64,000 nt of DNA from Pseudorhizobium banfieldiae (GTDB lineage: Bacteria > Pseudomonadota > Alphaproteobacteria > Rhizobiales > Rhizobiaceae): the NCBI RefSeq assembly GCF_000967425.1, contig NZ_FO082820.1, positions 3,131,501 to 3,195,500 of the forward strand, in the 5' to 3' direction. Made by a program: the position numbers and the translations under genes. Positions 44,914 through 53,800 of this stretch are shown here, in pieces. The notes under the pieces were generated by a model. The model was not told the DNA's origin. It did no database searches and worked only from the letters and a program-made list of their open reading frames with translations. The stretch's first letter is position 1. Every line of letters begins with the position of its first letter.

Positions 44914-45894
44914 CTATTCCCATTCAAGTTCCTTGTAGGCCTGGATCACGTTGCGGGCATGATAGTCGCTGAACAGCGCCCAACCGGCTCCTTCCCCCGC
45001 AGCGACCCTTCGGCTGGCCTCGTCTATCGATAGCCCCTCCTCGATGGCCTTTCGTGTTTCACCGTGGAGGGTGCTCAGGTAGCCGATCTGCCTGTCCATG
45101 GCCGCCTCGAATTCCACAATCGCCGGACCGTGGCCCGGTACGGCTCGAACCGCGCCGAGCCCCTTCAACCGTTCCGCTTCCGCCAACCATCCCGACAGGC
45201 TGCCATCGAGTGAAGGCACACGATCAACGAAAAGCAGGTCTGCCGGAAAGAGCAGACCAGACGACAGGTCGAGCATCGACAGGTCGCAATTGGTATGTGC
45301 CGTCCGATGCGCCCTGATCTGCAGGCGGCGGTCGCCGAGGTCGATCTCCGCCACATCCTCGACCTCCAGCGTCGGGTAGATGATATCGCCGACATTCTCC
45401 GCTCCGAGGACATCCGCAAGGCGCTCCCGGTAGTAGCTTCCGCGCGCATCCAGGGCAGCCTTCAGGGCATGATGACCGACAAACTGAGGCTGCTCCTCGG
45501 CAAAGGCAGCAGCGCCGAAGCAATGGTCAGGATGGACGTGTGTCAGGACCACATGCTGGATCGGCTTGCTGGTTCGCTCCCTGACCCGCGCCTTGAGCCA
45601 CTCCCCATCCGCCAGACTGCCGCCGGGATCGGTGACAAGTACGCTGTCGCGTCCAACGATGAACCCGACATTGGCAATACCGCCTTTGTTGGCCGGCGAC
45701 ACTTCCTCATGGGGCGCCTCGCGGATGAAGACACCGTTACCGAGTTCCTTCAATCTCCCAAATTGAATGCCGAACCCGGCTCGGGGAAAACAGCACAGAC
45801 AGAGACCCAGGGCCAAGGCTTCACGGCGTGTGAAGCGCCCGCCGGTAGCTGACTGTCCGGCACAGTCGACGGGATCACACCTTTCGATCGACAT
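44914..45894 (-). CDS. Quinoprotein relay system zinc metallohydrolase
   Basis: 326 aa, metallo-beta-lactamase fold. The N-terminus has a Tat-like signal (FTRREALALGLCLCC). Zinc ligands: THVHPDHCFGA, the His in RAHRTAHTNCD, Asp in LLFPADLLFVDR and His in AVPGHGP. Such proteins co-occur with the SoxYZ-like carrier and may release a group from its Cys; that link is inferred from family context. First of the three-gene set, 25 bp before the carrier gene. Confidence 0.87.
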   Translation of the reverse strand: MSIERCDPVDCAGQSATGGRFTRREALALGLCLCCFPRAGFGIQFGRLKELGNGVFIREAPHEEVSPANKGGIANVGFIVGRDSVLVTDPGGSLADGEWLKARVRERTSKPIQHVVLTHVHPDHCFGAAAFAEEQPQFVGHHALKAALDARGSYYRERLADVLGAENVGDIIYPTLEVEDVAEIDLGDRRLQIRAHRTAHTNCDLSMLDLSSGLLFPADLLFVDRVPSLDGSLSGWLAEAERLKGLGAVRAVPGHGPAIVEFEAAMDRQIGYLSTLHGETRKAIEEGLSIDEASRRVAAGEGAGWALFSDYHARNVIQAYKELEWE

Positions 45895-46100
45895 GTTCTA
45901 AAATATCACGTTCACCGCCATTCCGGTAGCGCCTTTGCAGCCCAATCGCGCGCGGCAGTCTCGGGAAGCCGCCCGGCTCGGGCTAAGCGGCTCAGGCGTC
46001 GGCGAGACGAACGCCGCGCAACTCCCCCAAGGCACCGGTTCGCGCCTCAGCACTCCGCCGTTCCTGCGTGGATCGAAGGCATAATGGTAACAGCCGTGAT

Positions 46101-46138
46101 CACTGGCTGCCGGTCAGATGCTTGTCCGACAGCCAGTG
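46101..46138 (-). terminator. Hairpin downstream of gfa
   Basis: CACTGGCTG / CAGCCAGTG, 9-bp perfect stem with a 20-base partly paired loop, starting 12 bp past the gfa stop on the minus strand. No T-run. Probably ends or attenuates the xoxF-to-gfa transcript before the zinc hydrolase gene. Confidence 0.6.
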
Positions 46139-46149
46139 TGCTTCTGTAA

Positions 46150-46725
46150 TCAGGCCGCCAGAGCTCCGGACTTCTTCGCCACCCAGCTAGCAACGTAGTC
46201 CATCAACGCTGGCGAGAGGCAGTCATAGGGCTCCAGCCCAAGCTCCCGCAGGCGTGCCCGGATCGCATCCATTTGACTGGGATCGACACCAGCCTCGATG
46301 ATCGAGGACACGAAAGCCGCAAACTCCGGAGGAGCCCAGCCCGACTCCTGGAAGCGCTCCGGATGCACGAAGTCGAGCCCCTGGAAGGCGTGCTCCCTCT
46401 CGACCGGCCCGTACATATGGACGCCGCATTCCCGACAGGCATGACGCTGGATCAGCGCCGAACTGTCGACGACCTGCAGCTTGTCTCCATTTTCAAGTAC
46501 CGTCACCTTGTCGTGGGGCACGACGGCGACGACCGAGAAAACGACCCCTTTCGGCTTCCAGCATTTCGTGCAGCCACACACATGATTATGTGCGACCTGC
46601 CCCTCGATCTTCACCTTGACCGGCCGGTCCGTGCAGGCACAGACGAGCGTCCCGCCCGAAAAGCCGGGATCGGCCGGCTTGATACCATTATCCACGGCCG
46701 GATGTATACGGATTGCACTTTCCAT
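46150..46725 (-). CDS. gfa: Glutathione-dependent formaldehyde-activating enzyme
   Basis: 191-aa zinc protein that promotes formation of S-hydroxymethylglutathione from formaldehyde and glutathione. Zinc Cys motifs: [20 protein letters not shown] and [14 protein letters not shown]. The ATG at 46725 begins MESAIRIHP; the longer frame upstream overlaps the dehydrogenase gene without an RBS. Directly downstream of the class III dehydrogenase that oxidises the adduct, and in the xoxF cluster that makes formaldehyde. Confidence 0.93.
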   Translation of the reverse strand: MESAIRIHPAVDNGIKPADPGFSGGTLVCACTDRPVKVKIEGQVAHNHVCGCTKCWKPKGVVFSVVAVVPHDKVTVLENGDKLQVVDSSALIQRHACRECGVHMYGPVEREHAFQGLDFVHPERFQESGWAPPEFAAFVSSIIEAGVDPSQMDAIRARLRELGLEPYDCLSPALMDYVASWVAKKSGALAA

Positions 46726-46810
46726 GGCATGCCACCTCCCCTGTTGAGCCGAAGCAAGGTCCACTTCCCGGACTGCCTTCGGCGTTGAAGCCGCGCGCCG
46801 GCCGTCTTCC

Positions 46811-47938
46811 TCAATACACCACGACGCTCCTGATGCTCTGTCCGCCATGCATGAGCTCGAAGCCCTTGTTGATATCTTCCAGCCCCATGGTGTGGGTGAT
46901 CATCGGGTCGATCTCGATCTTGCCCTCCATGTACCAGTCGACGATCTTCGGCACGTCGGTGCGCCCGCGGGCGCCGCCGAAGGCCGTGCCCATCCAGGTG
47001 CGGCCGGTGACCAGCTGGAAGGGACGGGTGGAGATTTCCTGGCCGGCGCCGGCCACGCCGATGATGACCGACTTGCCCCAGCCGCGATGCGAGGCCTCCA
47101 GCGCCTGGCGCATGACCCTGGTATTGCCGGTGCAGTCGAAGGTGTAGTCGGCCCCGCCGATCTGATCGGCGCCGCGCTTCGTCATGTTGACGAGGTGAGG
47201 GACGATGTCGTCGCCCACCTCCTTCGGGTTGACGAAATGGGTCATGCCGAAGCGCTCGCCCCACTCCTTCTTGTCGTTGTTGAGGTCGACGCCGATGATC
47301 ATGTCGGCGCCGGCAAGGCGCAGGCCCTGGATGACGTTGAGGCCGATGCCGCCAAGCCCGAAGACGATCGCGGTCGATCCGATCTCCACCTTGGCGGTGT
47401 TGATCACGGCGCCGATGCCGGTCGTCACGCCGCAGCCGATATAGCAGATCTTGTCGAAGGGAGCGTCGGGATTGACCTTGGCGACGGCGATCTCCGGCAG
47501 GACCGTATAGTTGGCGAAGGTCGAGCAGCCCATGTAGTGGTGCAGCTTCTCGCCGTTGATGGAAAAGCGCGAGGTGCCGTCCGGCATGACGCCCTGGCCC
47601 TGGGTGGAGCGGATGGCGGTGCACAGGTTCGTCTTGCGCGAGAGGCAGGAGGGGCATTCGCGGCATTCCGGCGTATAGAGCGGGATGACGTGGTCGCCCT
47701 TCTTCACCGAGGTGACGCCGGGGCCGACGTCGACGACGATGCCTGCACCCTCATGGCCGAGGATCGCCGGAAACAGGCCTTCCGGATCGGCGCCCGACAG
47801 GGTGAAATCATCAGTATGGCAGATGCCGGTCGCCTTCACCTCCACCAGCACCTCGCCCGCCCGAGGCCCCTCCAGCTGAACTGTCATGATCTCCAGCGGC
47901 TTGCCGGCTTGAACGGCAACGGCGGCGCGAACGTCCAT
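46811..47938 (-). CDS. S-(hydroxymethyl)glutathione dehydrogenase / class III alcohol dehydrogenase
   Basis: 375-aa zinc-dependent NAD enzyme (AdhC/FlhA/FrmA type) oxidising S-hydroxymethylglutathione to S-formylglutathione. Catalytic zinc: Cys in GICHTDD, His in GHEGAG and Cys in YIGCGVTTG. Structural zinc: [18 protein letters not shown] fold: [14 protein letters not shown]. Codon use is strongly biased to G/C third positions, stronger than in neighbours, as expected for a highly expressed gene. The formylglutathione hydrolase gene is not in the window. Confidence 0.95.
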   Translation of the reverse strand: MDVRAAVAVQAGKPLEIMTVQLEGPRAGEVLVEVKATGICHTDDFTLSGADPEGLFPAILGHEGAGIVVDVGPGVTSVKKGDHVIPLYTPECRECPSCLSRKTNLCTAIRSTQGQGVMPDGTSRFSINGEKLHHYMGCSTFANYTVLPEIAVAKVNPDAPFDKICYIGCGVTTGIGAVINTAKVEIGSTAIVFGLGGIGLNVIQGLRLAGADMIIGVDLNNDKKEWGERFGMTHFVNPKEVGDDIVPHLVNMTKRGADQIGGADYTFDCTGNTRVMRQALEASHRGWGKSVIIGVAGAGQEISTRPFQLVTGRTWMGTAFGGARGRTDVPKIVDWYMEGKIEIDPMITHTMGLEDINKGFELMHGGQSIRSVVVY

Positions 47939-48028
47939 GGTCTTTTCTCTCCTTGATCTCTCGCTCAGCCGGCTAAATACGGCTGCCTGATGTCCGAAGC
48001 ACCCGCCGTCGCAGGCGGTCGCGACTTC

Positions 48029-48889
48029 CTACTGCGTGATCGCCTGGTCCCGCTCGTCAAGAAGCGGGACGTGGTACTCCAAAAGGAGCTTGTTGATCTC
48101 GCCCTGATGCTCACGGATGTAGGTGTTCAGCGTGCGCTTCCACTCCTGATCCGATGGCCGCACCCCCATCGTAATGCGATAGGTCATCCGCTGACCGCCT
48201 TTCTCCTTGATCAACGGCACCATCGCCAGGTCTGCACCGGATTTGCTCGCATAATACCCGGCCATAGGTCCCCAAACTACAGCCGCGTCGATCACGCCGT
48301 CGAGCATGTCCCGGATCATCACTTCGGCCATGGACGGAGCAACACGCGTATCCACCATGAGCGGGTAGACCTTGGCTTTGCGCATCAGCTTGGCGGCTGC
48401 CATGTTGGCGGACGGGGGCGTCCCCTCGACCACCCCGATCCGCTTGTCAGCGAGCTTCGGATCCGTCAGCGTTTCCACGCCCGCCAGTTCGCCGTCCTTC
48501 TTGTAAAGCATCACATAGGAGGAACGGTAATAGGCGTTGGTGTTCTGGACCAGTTCATCCCCCTGCGCATAACCCATGATGATGTCGCAGCGATTGGCCC
48601 CCAGAGTATTGCGCACGAAGCCCGTGATCGATGGAAACCAGGTATAGGCCACCGAGCTTCGCCCCGTCGCAGTCGCGACCATTTTTGCAAGCTTGTCCTC
48701 AAAGCCTTCGCCGCTCTGGTCTGTGAAGGGCATGTTGGACGGGTCGGCGCAGACGCGCAGGACGTCGGGGTCGACCAGTTCGCCGGCGGCACCCAGTCCC
48801 GCGGTCTGGGCCTGCGCCTGCAATGGTAAAAGCAGGGCACAGGCAAGGAGGACGGGCTTCAGGAGGCTGGGGGAGGACGTACTGGCCAT
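48029..48889 (-). CDS. xoxJ: XoxJ-like periplasmic binding protein
   Basis: 286-aa exported protein with signal peptide (LLKPVLLACALLLPLQAQAQ) and a type II periplasmic-binding fold (LRVCADPSNMPFTDQSGEGFED). Family: quinoprotein dehydrogenase-associated substrate-binding-like proteins (MxaJ/XoxJ). It has no transporter partner of its own and is thought to help activate or mature the methanol dehydrogenase. The ATG at 48889 is one base after the xoxG stop; readings from further upstream overlap xoxG and are not likely. Confidence 0.9.
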   Translation of the reverse strand: MASTSSPSLLKPVLLACALLLPLQAQAQTAGLGAAGELVDPDVLRVCADPSNMPFTDQSGEGFEDKLAKMVATATGRSSVAYTWFPSITGFVRNTLGANRCDIIMGYAQGDELVQNTNAYYRSSYVMLYKKDGELAGVETLTDPKLADKRIGVVEGTPPSANMAAAKLMRKAKVYPLMVDTRVAPSMAEVMIRDMLDGVIDAAVVWGPMAGYYASKSGADLAMVPLIKEKGGQRMTYRITMGVRPSDQEWKRTLNTYIREHQGEINKLLLEYHVPLLDERDQAITQ

Positions 48890-48890
48890 C

Positions 48891-49412
48891 TCACCCACCC
48901 ATGCAGGACGCTTCATAATCCTTCGCCCCCTGAGGCTTGTCCGCCTTATTGGGTGGACGTCCCCGCGGTGCCGCGTCCACGGCACGTGCCCGCAGATAGA
49001 TGTAGATGTCGTCGAGATAGCAGTAGACGTTCTTGTTGTCGCCGAATGCCGGCATGACGTTTTCCTTGCCGCCTCCAACGTTCTGCCTTCCCTCGGCAAC
49101 GATCGAGAGGAAGGTCGGATAGTCCATGTTCTTCATGCTCTCCGCCAGAGCAGGCGCGTAGCTGGATCCGACCCCGTCAGGGCCATGACAGACATGACAA
49201 TCCGAATGGTAACGCCGATAACCGCTGAACGTATACCAGTCGACGGTTCCGTTCTCGATCTTGAAGGTCGGCGTGCCTTCCGCGTCGAAAAACTTGCCGT
49301 CTTCCTCGCTGACTGCGGCAGCTTTCTCCTTCGTGTCGGCTGATAGGACAAGGCTTGGGTTGAGAACAGGGAGCGTCACGGCAACGGCTAAGGCAAGAAG
49401 GCGGGAATTCAT
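48891..49412 (-). CDS. xoxG: Cytochrome c XoxG, electron acceptor of XoxF
   Basis: 173-aa periplasmic c-type cytochrome. Signal peptide of about 25 residues; haem site CHVCH (Cys72, Cys75, His76), probable distal Met in ENVMPAFG. The C-terminus carries an extra Cys (EASCMGG). It takes electrons from XoxF. The ATG at 49412 is preferred over a TTG one codon earlier. Order xoxF-xoxG-xoxJ matches other methylotrophs. Confidence 0.92.
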   Translation of the reverse strand: MNSRLLALAVAVTLPVLNPSLVLSADTKEKAAAVSEEDGKFFDAEGTPTFKIENGTVDWYTFSGYRRYHSDCHVCHGPDGVGSSYAPALAESMKNMDYPTFLSIVAEGRQNVGGGKENVMPAFGDNKNVYCYLDDIYIYLRARAVDAAPRGRPPNKADKPQGAKDYEASCMGG

Positions 49413-49496
49413 CAAGCAACCTCATGCTCACAAGAAGGCGGTGATCCTCTGGATCCACATTTGGCAATCAGAAACGCGACTGCCGACTGGGCTGCT

Positions 49497-49525
49497 ATCA
49501 GGCCGCCCACGCGAGGCAGCCTGAT
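49497..49525 (-). terminator. Hairpin between xoxF and xoxG
   Basis: ATCAGGC / GCCTGAT with an inner GCC/GGC pair set after one mismatch, in the 128-bp xoxF-xoxG gap, 15 bp past the xoxF stop. Likely an attenuator or stabiliser that keeps xoxF mRNA above xoxG mRNA. Confidence 0.6.
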
Positions 49526-49540
49526 TGCTGATTGAGCCTG

Positions 49541-51445
49541 TCAGTCAGGAAGACCGAAGACGGTCAATTGTCCGCCGAGGGTGGTATAGTCGGCCAATGC
49601 CGCATAGCCGCCCACAGCACCCAGTCCGGCCGTTCCGACCACCTGAGCTTCTTCGCCTGCGTCACGGCCCTGGCCAACGGCACCATGCCACGCCGCAGCG
49701 TTTTCCGGAGAAAGCAGACCGCCGGCCAATCCGATGCCGGCCCAGCCACCGACGCCGGACAGAACGGCGATATACTGCTTACCCTCATGCTCATACGTGT
49801 TGATATTGCCGATGATCCCCGACGGAGTTTTGAACTTGTAGAGTTCGTTTCCGTCGAGATCGACCGCCTTGATGTAACCTTCCAGCGTGCCGTAGAAGAC
49901 GACGTCGCCGTCCGTTGCGAGCGCACCCGACCAGACCGAGAACTGCTCGGGCTTCGACCAGACGATCTCGCCCTTGGCGGCATCCCAGGCGATGAAGTTG
50001 CCCATGCCGCCATGGCTGTCCGGTGCCGGATACATTGACACGGTGGCACCCACATAGGGTTGTCCCGCCGTATAGCTCACCCTGTAGGGCTCATAGTCCA
50101 TGCAGACGTGGTTCGTCGGCACATAGAACAAGCCGGTCTTGGGCGAATAGGAGGCAGGCTGCTGGTCCTTCGTTCCGAGAGCCGCCGGGCAAACCCCGGT
50201 GGTATTGGTATCCTCACCGTTCTGATGGGTCGAATACTGCGCCACTACCTGCGGTCGGCCGTACTGGTCGCTATTCGGATCCATCACGACTTCCGTCGCC
50301 CAGTTGACCTTCGGATCGTACTTTTTGGCAACCAGGAGTTCGCCGGTGTTGCGATCGAGCGTATAGGCAAAGCCGTTACGGTCGAAGTGAACGAGGACGT
50401 CCCGCTTCTCGCCATTGATGTCCATCGCGTCGACAAGGATGTTTTCGTTCACCCCGTCATAGTCCCATTCGTCATGCGGCGTCATCTGGTAGAGCCACTT
50501 GGCAACACCAGTATCGGCATCACGGGCCATCAAGGTCATGGACCAGCGGTTGTCGCCGGGGCGCTGCACCGGATTCCATGTCGACGGGTTTCCGGTACCG
50601 TAGAACACCAGGTTGCTCTTGGGGTCATAGGCGAACCATCCCCATGTCGTCCCGCCGCCTGTCTTCCACTGTTCCCCCTCCCAGGTATTCGTCCCTGAAT
50701 CCGGTCCGACGGGCTTGCCCAGGTGGGTGGTCTTTTCGGGATCGATCAGCGTCTCTGAATCGGGTCCCATCGAATAGGCCTTCCAGGCCAGCGAGCCATC
50801 CTTGAGGTTATAGGCGGCCGTCCAGCCCCGTACGCCGAATTCGGCACCCGACACCCCGATGATGACCTTGTCCTTGACGACCATGGGGGCAGCCGTACCG
50901 GACTCACCCTTGCCGCCGTCGATCTGGTCACCGTTCTTCACGGACCACACGACTTCACCCGTCTTGGCGTCCAGAGCGACCACCGTGGTGTCCGCCTGGT
51001 TCAGGATGATCTTGCCGTCGCCGTAGGCCACGCCGCGGTTCACCGTATCGCAGCACATGATCCCGATGACATTGGGATCCTGCCGCGGCTCGTACTTCCA
51101 GAGAATCTTCCCGTCATTCTTCAGGTCGAGGGCATAGACGATGTTCGGAAACGGCGTATGGACGTACATAACATCGCCGATGACCAGCGGGCCACCCTCG
51201 TGCCCGCGCAGGACGCCGGTCGAAAAGGTCCACTTGACCTGCAGATCCTTCACGTTGTCCTTGGTAATCTGGTTGAGCTTCGAATACCGGTGATTGGCGT
51301 AGTCGCCGGTGGGCATTGCCCAGTTCTTCGAATCTGCCGCGAGGGCAGTCAGTTCGTCATTGGCAAGTGCCGTGCTGGCAAGGGCAGCTGCCAGAAATCC
51401 AGCAGCAGTCAGAGACAGACAGGCAGAGGTTTTGGTCAGGCGCAT
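49541..51445 (-). CDS. xoxF: Lanthanide-dependent methanol dehydrogenase XoxF
   Basis: 634-aa periplasmic PQQ quinoprotein, eight-bladed propeller. Signal peptide ends about residue 29. Vicinal disulfide Cys131-Cys132 ([11 protein letters not shown]), metal ligands Glu202 (GAEFGVRG) and Asn286 (GTGNPSTWN), catalytic Asp328, and Asp330 in [10 protein letters not shown]. The Asp two residues after the catalytic Asp marks lanthanide-type enzymes; calcium MxaF has Ala there. GGGAGG lies seven bases before the ATG. No mxaFI is present. Oxidises methanol (and possibly formaldehyde) and passes electrons to XoxG. Confidence 0.96.
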   Translation of the reverse strand: MRLTKTSACLSLTAAGFLAAALASTALANDELTALAADSKNWAMPTGDYANHRYSKLNQITKDNVKDLQVKWTFSTGVLRGHEGGPLVIGDVMYVHTPFPNIVYALDLKNDGKILWKYEPRQDPNVIGIMCCDTVNRGVAYGDGKIILNQADTTVVALDAKTGEVVWSVKNGDQIDGGKGESGTAAPMVVKDKVIIGVSGAEFGVRGWTAAYNLKDGSLAWKAYSMGPDSETLIDPEKTTHLGKPVGPDSGTNTWEGEQWKTGGGTTWGWFAYDPKSNLVFYGTGNPSTWNPVQRPGDNRWSMTLMARDADTGVAKWLYQMTPHDEWDYDGVNENILVDAMDINGEKRDVLVHFDRNGFAYTLDRNTGELLVAKKYDPKVNWATEVVMDPNSDQYGRPQVVAQYSTHQNGEDTNTTGVCPAALGTKDQQPASYSPKTGLFYVPTNHVCMDYEPYRVSYTAGQPYVGATVSMYPAPDSHGGMGNFIAWDAAKGEIVWSKPEQFSVWSGALATDGDVVFYGTLEGYIKAVDLDGNELYKFKTPSGIIGNINTYEHEGKQYIAVLSGVGGWAGIGLAGGLLSPENAAAWHGAVGQGRDAGEEAQVVGTAGLGAVGGYAALADYTTLGGQLTVFGLPD

Positions 51446-51882
51446 GCGTAGTCCTCCCGATGCAGTTATTCACCCGAGGCACGTCATCGCGGCACAACTG
51501 GTCCCAAAGACCTGGTTTGCCGGTCATGGACGTTCATGCTGTCTGGGATCGTCTTCCGTCAGCGTGTCACGATGTCTGTCGGCTTGAGCAGCGGGCACCG
51601 TTGCTGCCGTACCGATTTTCACCTGCGAAGCCTCGTCCCTCCCATAAGACAAAACCTTGAAGCCGGATGACAAAGATGACGATAGGATACAATAGCCGTA
51701 TAGGCAAGATTAAATACATCAGAATGGTGCGTTGCGAAAGAATTGCTGCGGCGCAGTATCAAAGCATACTGCTCACGGCCGGGATTTTTCTTTAATCCAG
51801 CCCCATCAATTGCTATGATAATACTTAGGTATTTGAAGCATGAACCTTACCCATCGCTTCCCGAGCCCCTCGGAGATCACCT
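51446..51882. other. 437-bp divergent region upstream of xoxF
   Basis: No gene is supported. The half nearest the plus-strand small gene (about 51655-51840) is clearly AT-richer than the surroundings. It should hold the xoxF promoter (minus) and the promoter of the small exported protein (plus). I recognise no consensus promoter; one inverted repeat is listed separately. Confidence 0.5.
51753..51772. promoter_or_regulatory. Perfect inverted repeat in xoxF divergent region
   Basis: GCAGTAT-CAAAGC-ATACTGC, 7-bp arms, in the AT-rich part of the xoxF upstream region. A candidate operator for control of xoxF or of the divergent small gene. Confidence 0.45.
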
Positions 51883-52230
51883 ATGACGCTCGCCCAGAAA
51901 CGCCGCTCGGTGTTGTTTTTCGCGGCTATCATGTATGCGGCCGGAGCCTCTGCCGCGCAGGATTATCCAACGATCGCTGTCGCCGACTACGTCTATGGAT
52001 GCATGAAGGCCAACGGAAATTCCCGGCAGGCTCTGGAAAGCTGTTCCTGCTCCATAGATGTCATTTCCTCCATCATACCCTATACCCGTTATGAGGAGGC
52101 GGAGACCTTTCGAAGCCTTGGTTTGATCACAGGTGAACGAGGCGTCCTGTTTCGCCAAAGTGCGCCTGCACGGTCCGCGACGGCAGATCTGCGACGAGCG
52201 CAGGCAGAGGCAGACGTCCGCTGCTTCTGA
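51883..52230 (+). CDS. Small exported Cys-containing protein of unknown function
   Basis: 115 aa, not recognised. A signal peptide (KRRSVLFFAAIMYAAGASAAQ) is followed by VADYVYGCMKANGNSRQALESCSCSID, with Cys spaced C-x13-C-x-C, and a charged C-terminal half ending in a fourth Cys. The pattern suggests a periplasmic protein with disulfides or a metal site. GGAG lies eight bases before the ATG. It is divergent from xoxF and convergent with the NitT/TauT-type ATPase gene, so a role in the methanol/lanthanide system is possible but not shown. Confidence 0.7.
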   Translation: MTLAQKRRSVLFFAAIMYAAGASAAQDYPTIAVADYVYGCMKANGNSRQALESCSCSIDVISSIIPYTRYEEAETFRSLGLITGERGVLFRQSAPARSATADLRRAQAEADVRCF

Positions 52231-52266
52231 TACGGACGCACCTTCCCTTACGCACTATATGAATGA

Positions 52267-53016
52267 TCAGGCGAAGCCATCCACGCCGGCAAACTGCTGC
52301 TTGAAGGCGCGAACCAGTCGGTCCAGATGGTCCGCATCCCTTTCCGGCCGGGGCAAACCGACGTTGAAAATGCCGACGACTTTTCCTGGCCTGGGCGATA
52401 GAACGATGATCCTGTCGGCAAGCAAGAGGGCCTCGCGCAAGTTGTGCGTCACCATCAACGCCGTGGTCGGTCGCGTCGACCAGATCGTTACGAGAAGACT
52501 TCGCAGTCTTTCGGCGGTTGCCTCGTCAAGCGATACGAACGGCTCGTCCAGGAAGAGGATGGAAGGCTCAGTCGCAAAGGCGCGGGCAAGAGCGACACGT
52601 CTCGCAAGTCCAAGCGACAGTTCGGAAGGATAAAGGGTCTCCAGCCCAGACAGGCCAAGAGCCTCGAACAGTTCGTCGAGCACGACCTTCTTCAGGGACG
52701 GAGGCAGCGTCAACCGGATGTTCTGCTCCACCGTCCGCCATGGAAGGAGCACCGGCTCCTGAAAGACAGCCGCGATGCGGTGACTGTCTCCGGCCGGCAT
52801 CCGGATGCTGCCTGAATAGGCTCGATCAAGACCGAGCAGGATGCGCAATGTCGTAGTCTTGCCGCATCCTGACGGACCGAGGAGGCATGCAAACTCGCCC
52901 GACCCGACTTCGAAGGAGAGGTCTCGTAGAGCGACGACGCCTACGCCCTCCGTCGAGCGGAAAGTTTTTTCACGGATCTCGACCTTAAGCGGCGCGGCGA
53001 CGCCAACGGCTTGCAT
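52267..53016 (-). CDS. ABC transporter ATP-binding protein, NitT/TauT type
   Basis: 249-aa ATPase: Walker A LGPSGCGKTTTLRILLG, Q-loop VFQEPVLLPW, signature-like SELSLGLARRVALARAF (LSLGL instead of LSGGQ), Walker B ILFLDEPFVSLD, switch His MVTHNLREA. The altered signature is unusual; the ATPase may be slow or need its permease partner. The ATG at 53016 is chosen (GTG/ATG 24 bp upstream lies deeper in the permease gene); it overlaps the permease gene by 32 bp. Confidence 0.85.
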   Translation of the reverse strand: MQAVGVAAPLKVEIREKTFRSTEGVGVVALRDLSFEVGSGEFACLLGPSGCGKTTTLRILLGLDRAYSGSIRMPAGDSHRIAAVFQEPVLLPWRTVEQNIRLTLPPSLKKVVLDELFEALGLSGLETLYPSELSLGLARRVALARAFATEPSILFLDEPFVSLDEATAERLRSLLVTIWSTRPTTALMVTHNLREALLLADRIIVLSPRPGKVVGIFNVGLPRPERDADHLDRLVRAFKQQFAGVDGFA

Positions 53017-53800
53017 GCTGTTCAACGGGCTGCACCACAACGAGTTCGATCATCAACATGATGGCAACGAAGGCCAGGGTATAGGCCAGGATACCGGCGA
53101 CATCGAAGATCTGGAAATAGAGGTAGATCTGGAAGCCGACGCCATTCGAGCGACCAAGCAGTTCCACCACGAGGACGATCTTCCAGATCAATGCGATGCC
53201 TGAACGTGATGCCGCGGCAAAGTAGGGCTGGAGTTGCGGCACCAGGATATGCCGGACCCTATCTAAGTTGGTCAGGCGGTAGACCTGTGCCATTTCCATG
53301 AACCGGTCGTCGAGTGCGCGTGCCCCTTCGCGCATCGTGACAACGACGTTCGGGATCTTGTTGACCGCCACGGCGCCGATCGCGGCTGCTTCCGTCAAGC
53401 CGAACCAGATATAGGCAAGCACGATTATCACCAGGGCCGGTATGTTCAGGAAGAGAACGAGCCAGGGATCGAAGAATGAGTTGAGCCGTCGTCGTCGGCC
53501 GAGCAGAATGCCGATCACGGTCCCGACCACCATGGCGATGACATAAGCGGCAGCGACGCGCCACAAGGTCATTATCAGATGGTAGACGAGATCGCCACTG
53601 ATCAATTCGGCGACGATGACACGCCATACCGCCGCTGGTGGTGGCAGCGCGCGACTCGGCCAGAGTTCCGCAACCAGGCTCCACACCAGCAGGAGGCCGA
53701 TCAGGGATGCCGCGGTGCTCGCCAGCGGCAGCAAGGCGCCACGCCCGCCGCCGCGACGCTCGGACACCAAGCCGGCCCTGGCATCCTCGTCAACGTTCAT
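52985..53800 (-). CDS. ABC transporter permease, NitT/TauT type
   Basis: 271-aa inner-membrane protein with about six spans and the EAA-like loop (MEMAQVYRLTNLDRVRHILV). The ATG at 53800 overlaps the binding-protein stop (ATGA). An in-frame start at 53818 lies inside the binding-protein gene. The family imports nitrate, taurine, sulfonates, pyrimidines and other small organic compounds. Confidence 0.88.
   Translation of the reverse strand: MNVDEDARAGLVSERRGGGRGALLPLASTAASLIGLLLVWSLVAELWPSRALPPPAAVWRVIVAELISGDLVYHLIMTLWRVAAAYVIAMVVGTVIGILLGRRRRLNSFFDPWLVLFLNIPALVIIVLAYIWFGLTEAAAIGAVAVNKIPNVVVTMREGARALDDRFMEMAQVYRLTNLDRVRHILVPQLQPYFAAASRSGIALIWKIVLVVELLGRSNGVGFQIYLYFQIFDVAGILAYTLAFVAIMLMIELVVVQPVEQHASRWRRRAA

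Noticed and set aside
46611..47666. Second minus-strand frame within the dehydrogenase gene
   Set aside because: Arg/His-rich shadow frame; the 46811-47938 frame has all zinc and NAD motifs.
46847..47956. Plus-strand open frame opposite the class III alcohol dehydrogenase
   Set aside because: His/Asp/Gly/Ala-rich without motifs; caused by extreme GC3 bias of the real gene.
49541..51445. Calcium-dependent MxaF-type methanol dehydrogenase
   Set aside because: Asp330 two residues after the catalytic Asp marks the lanthanide type, and no mxaI or other mxa genes are present.
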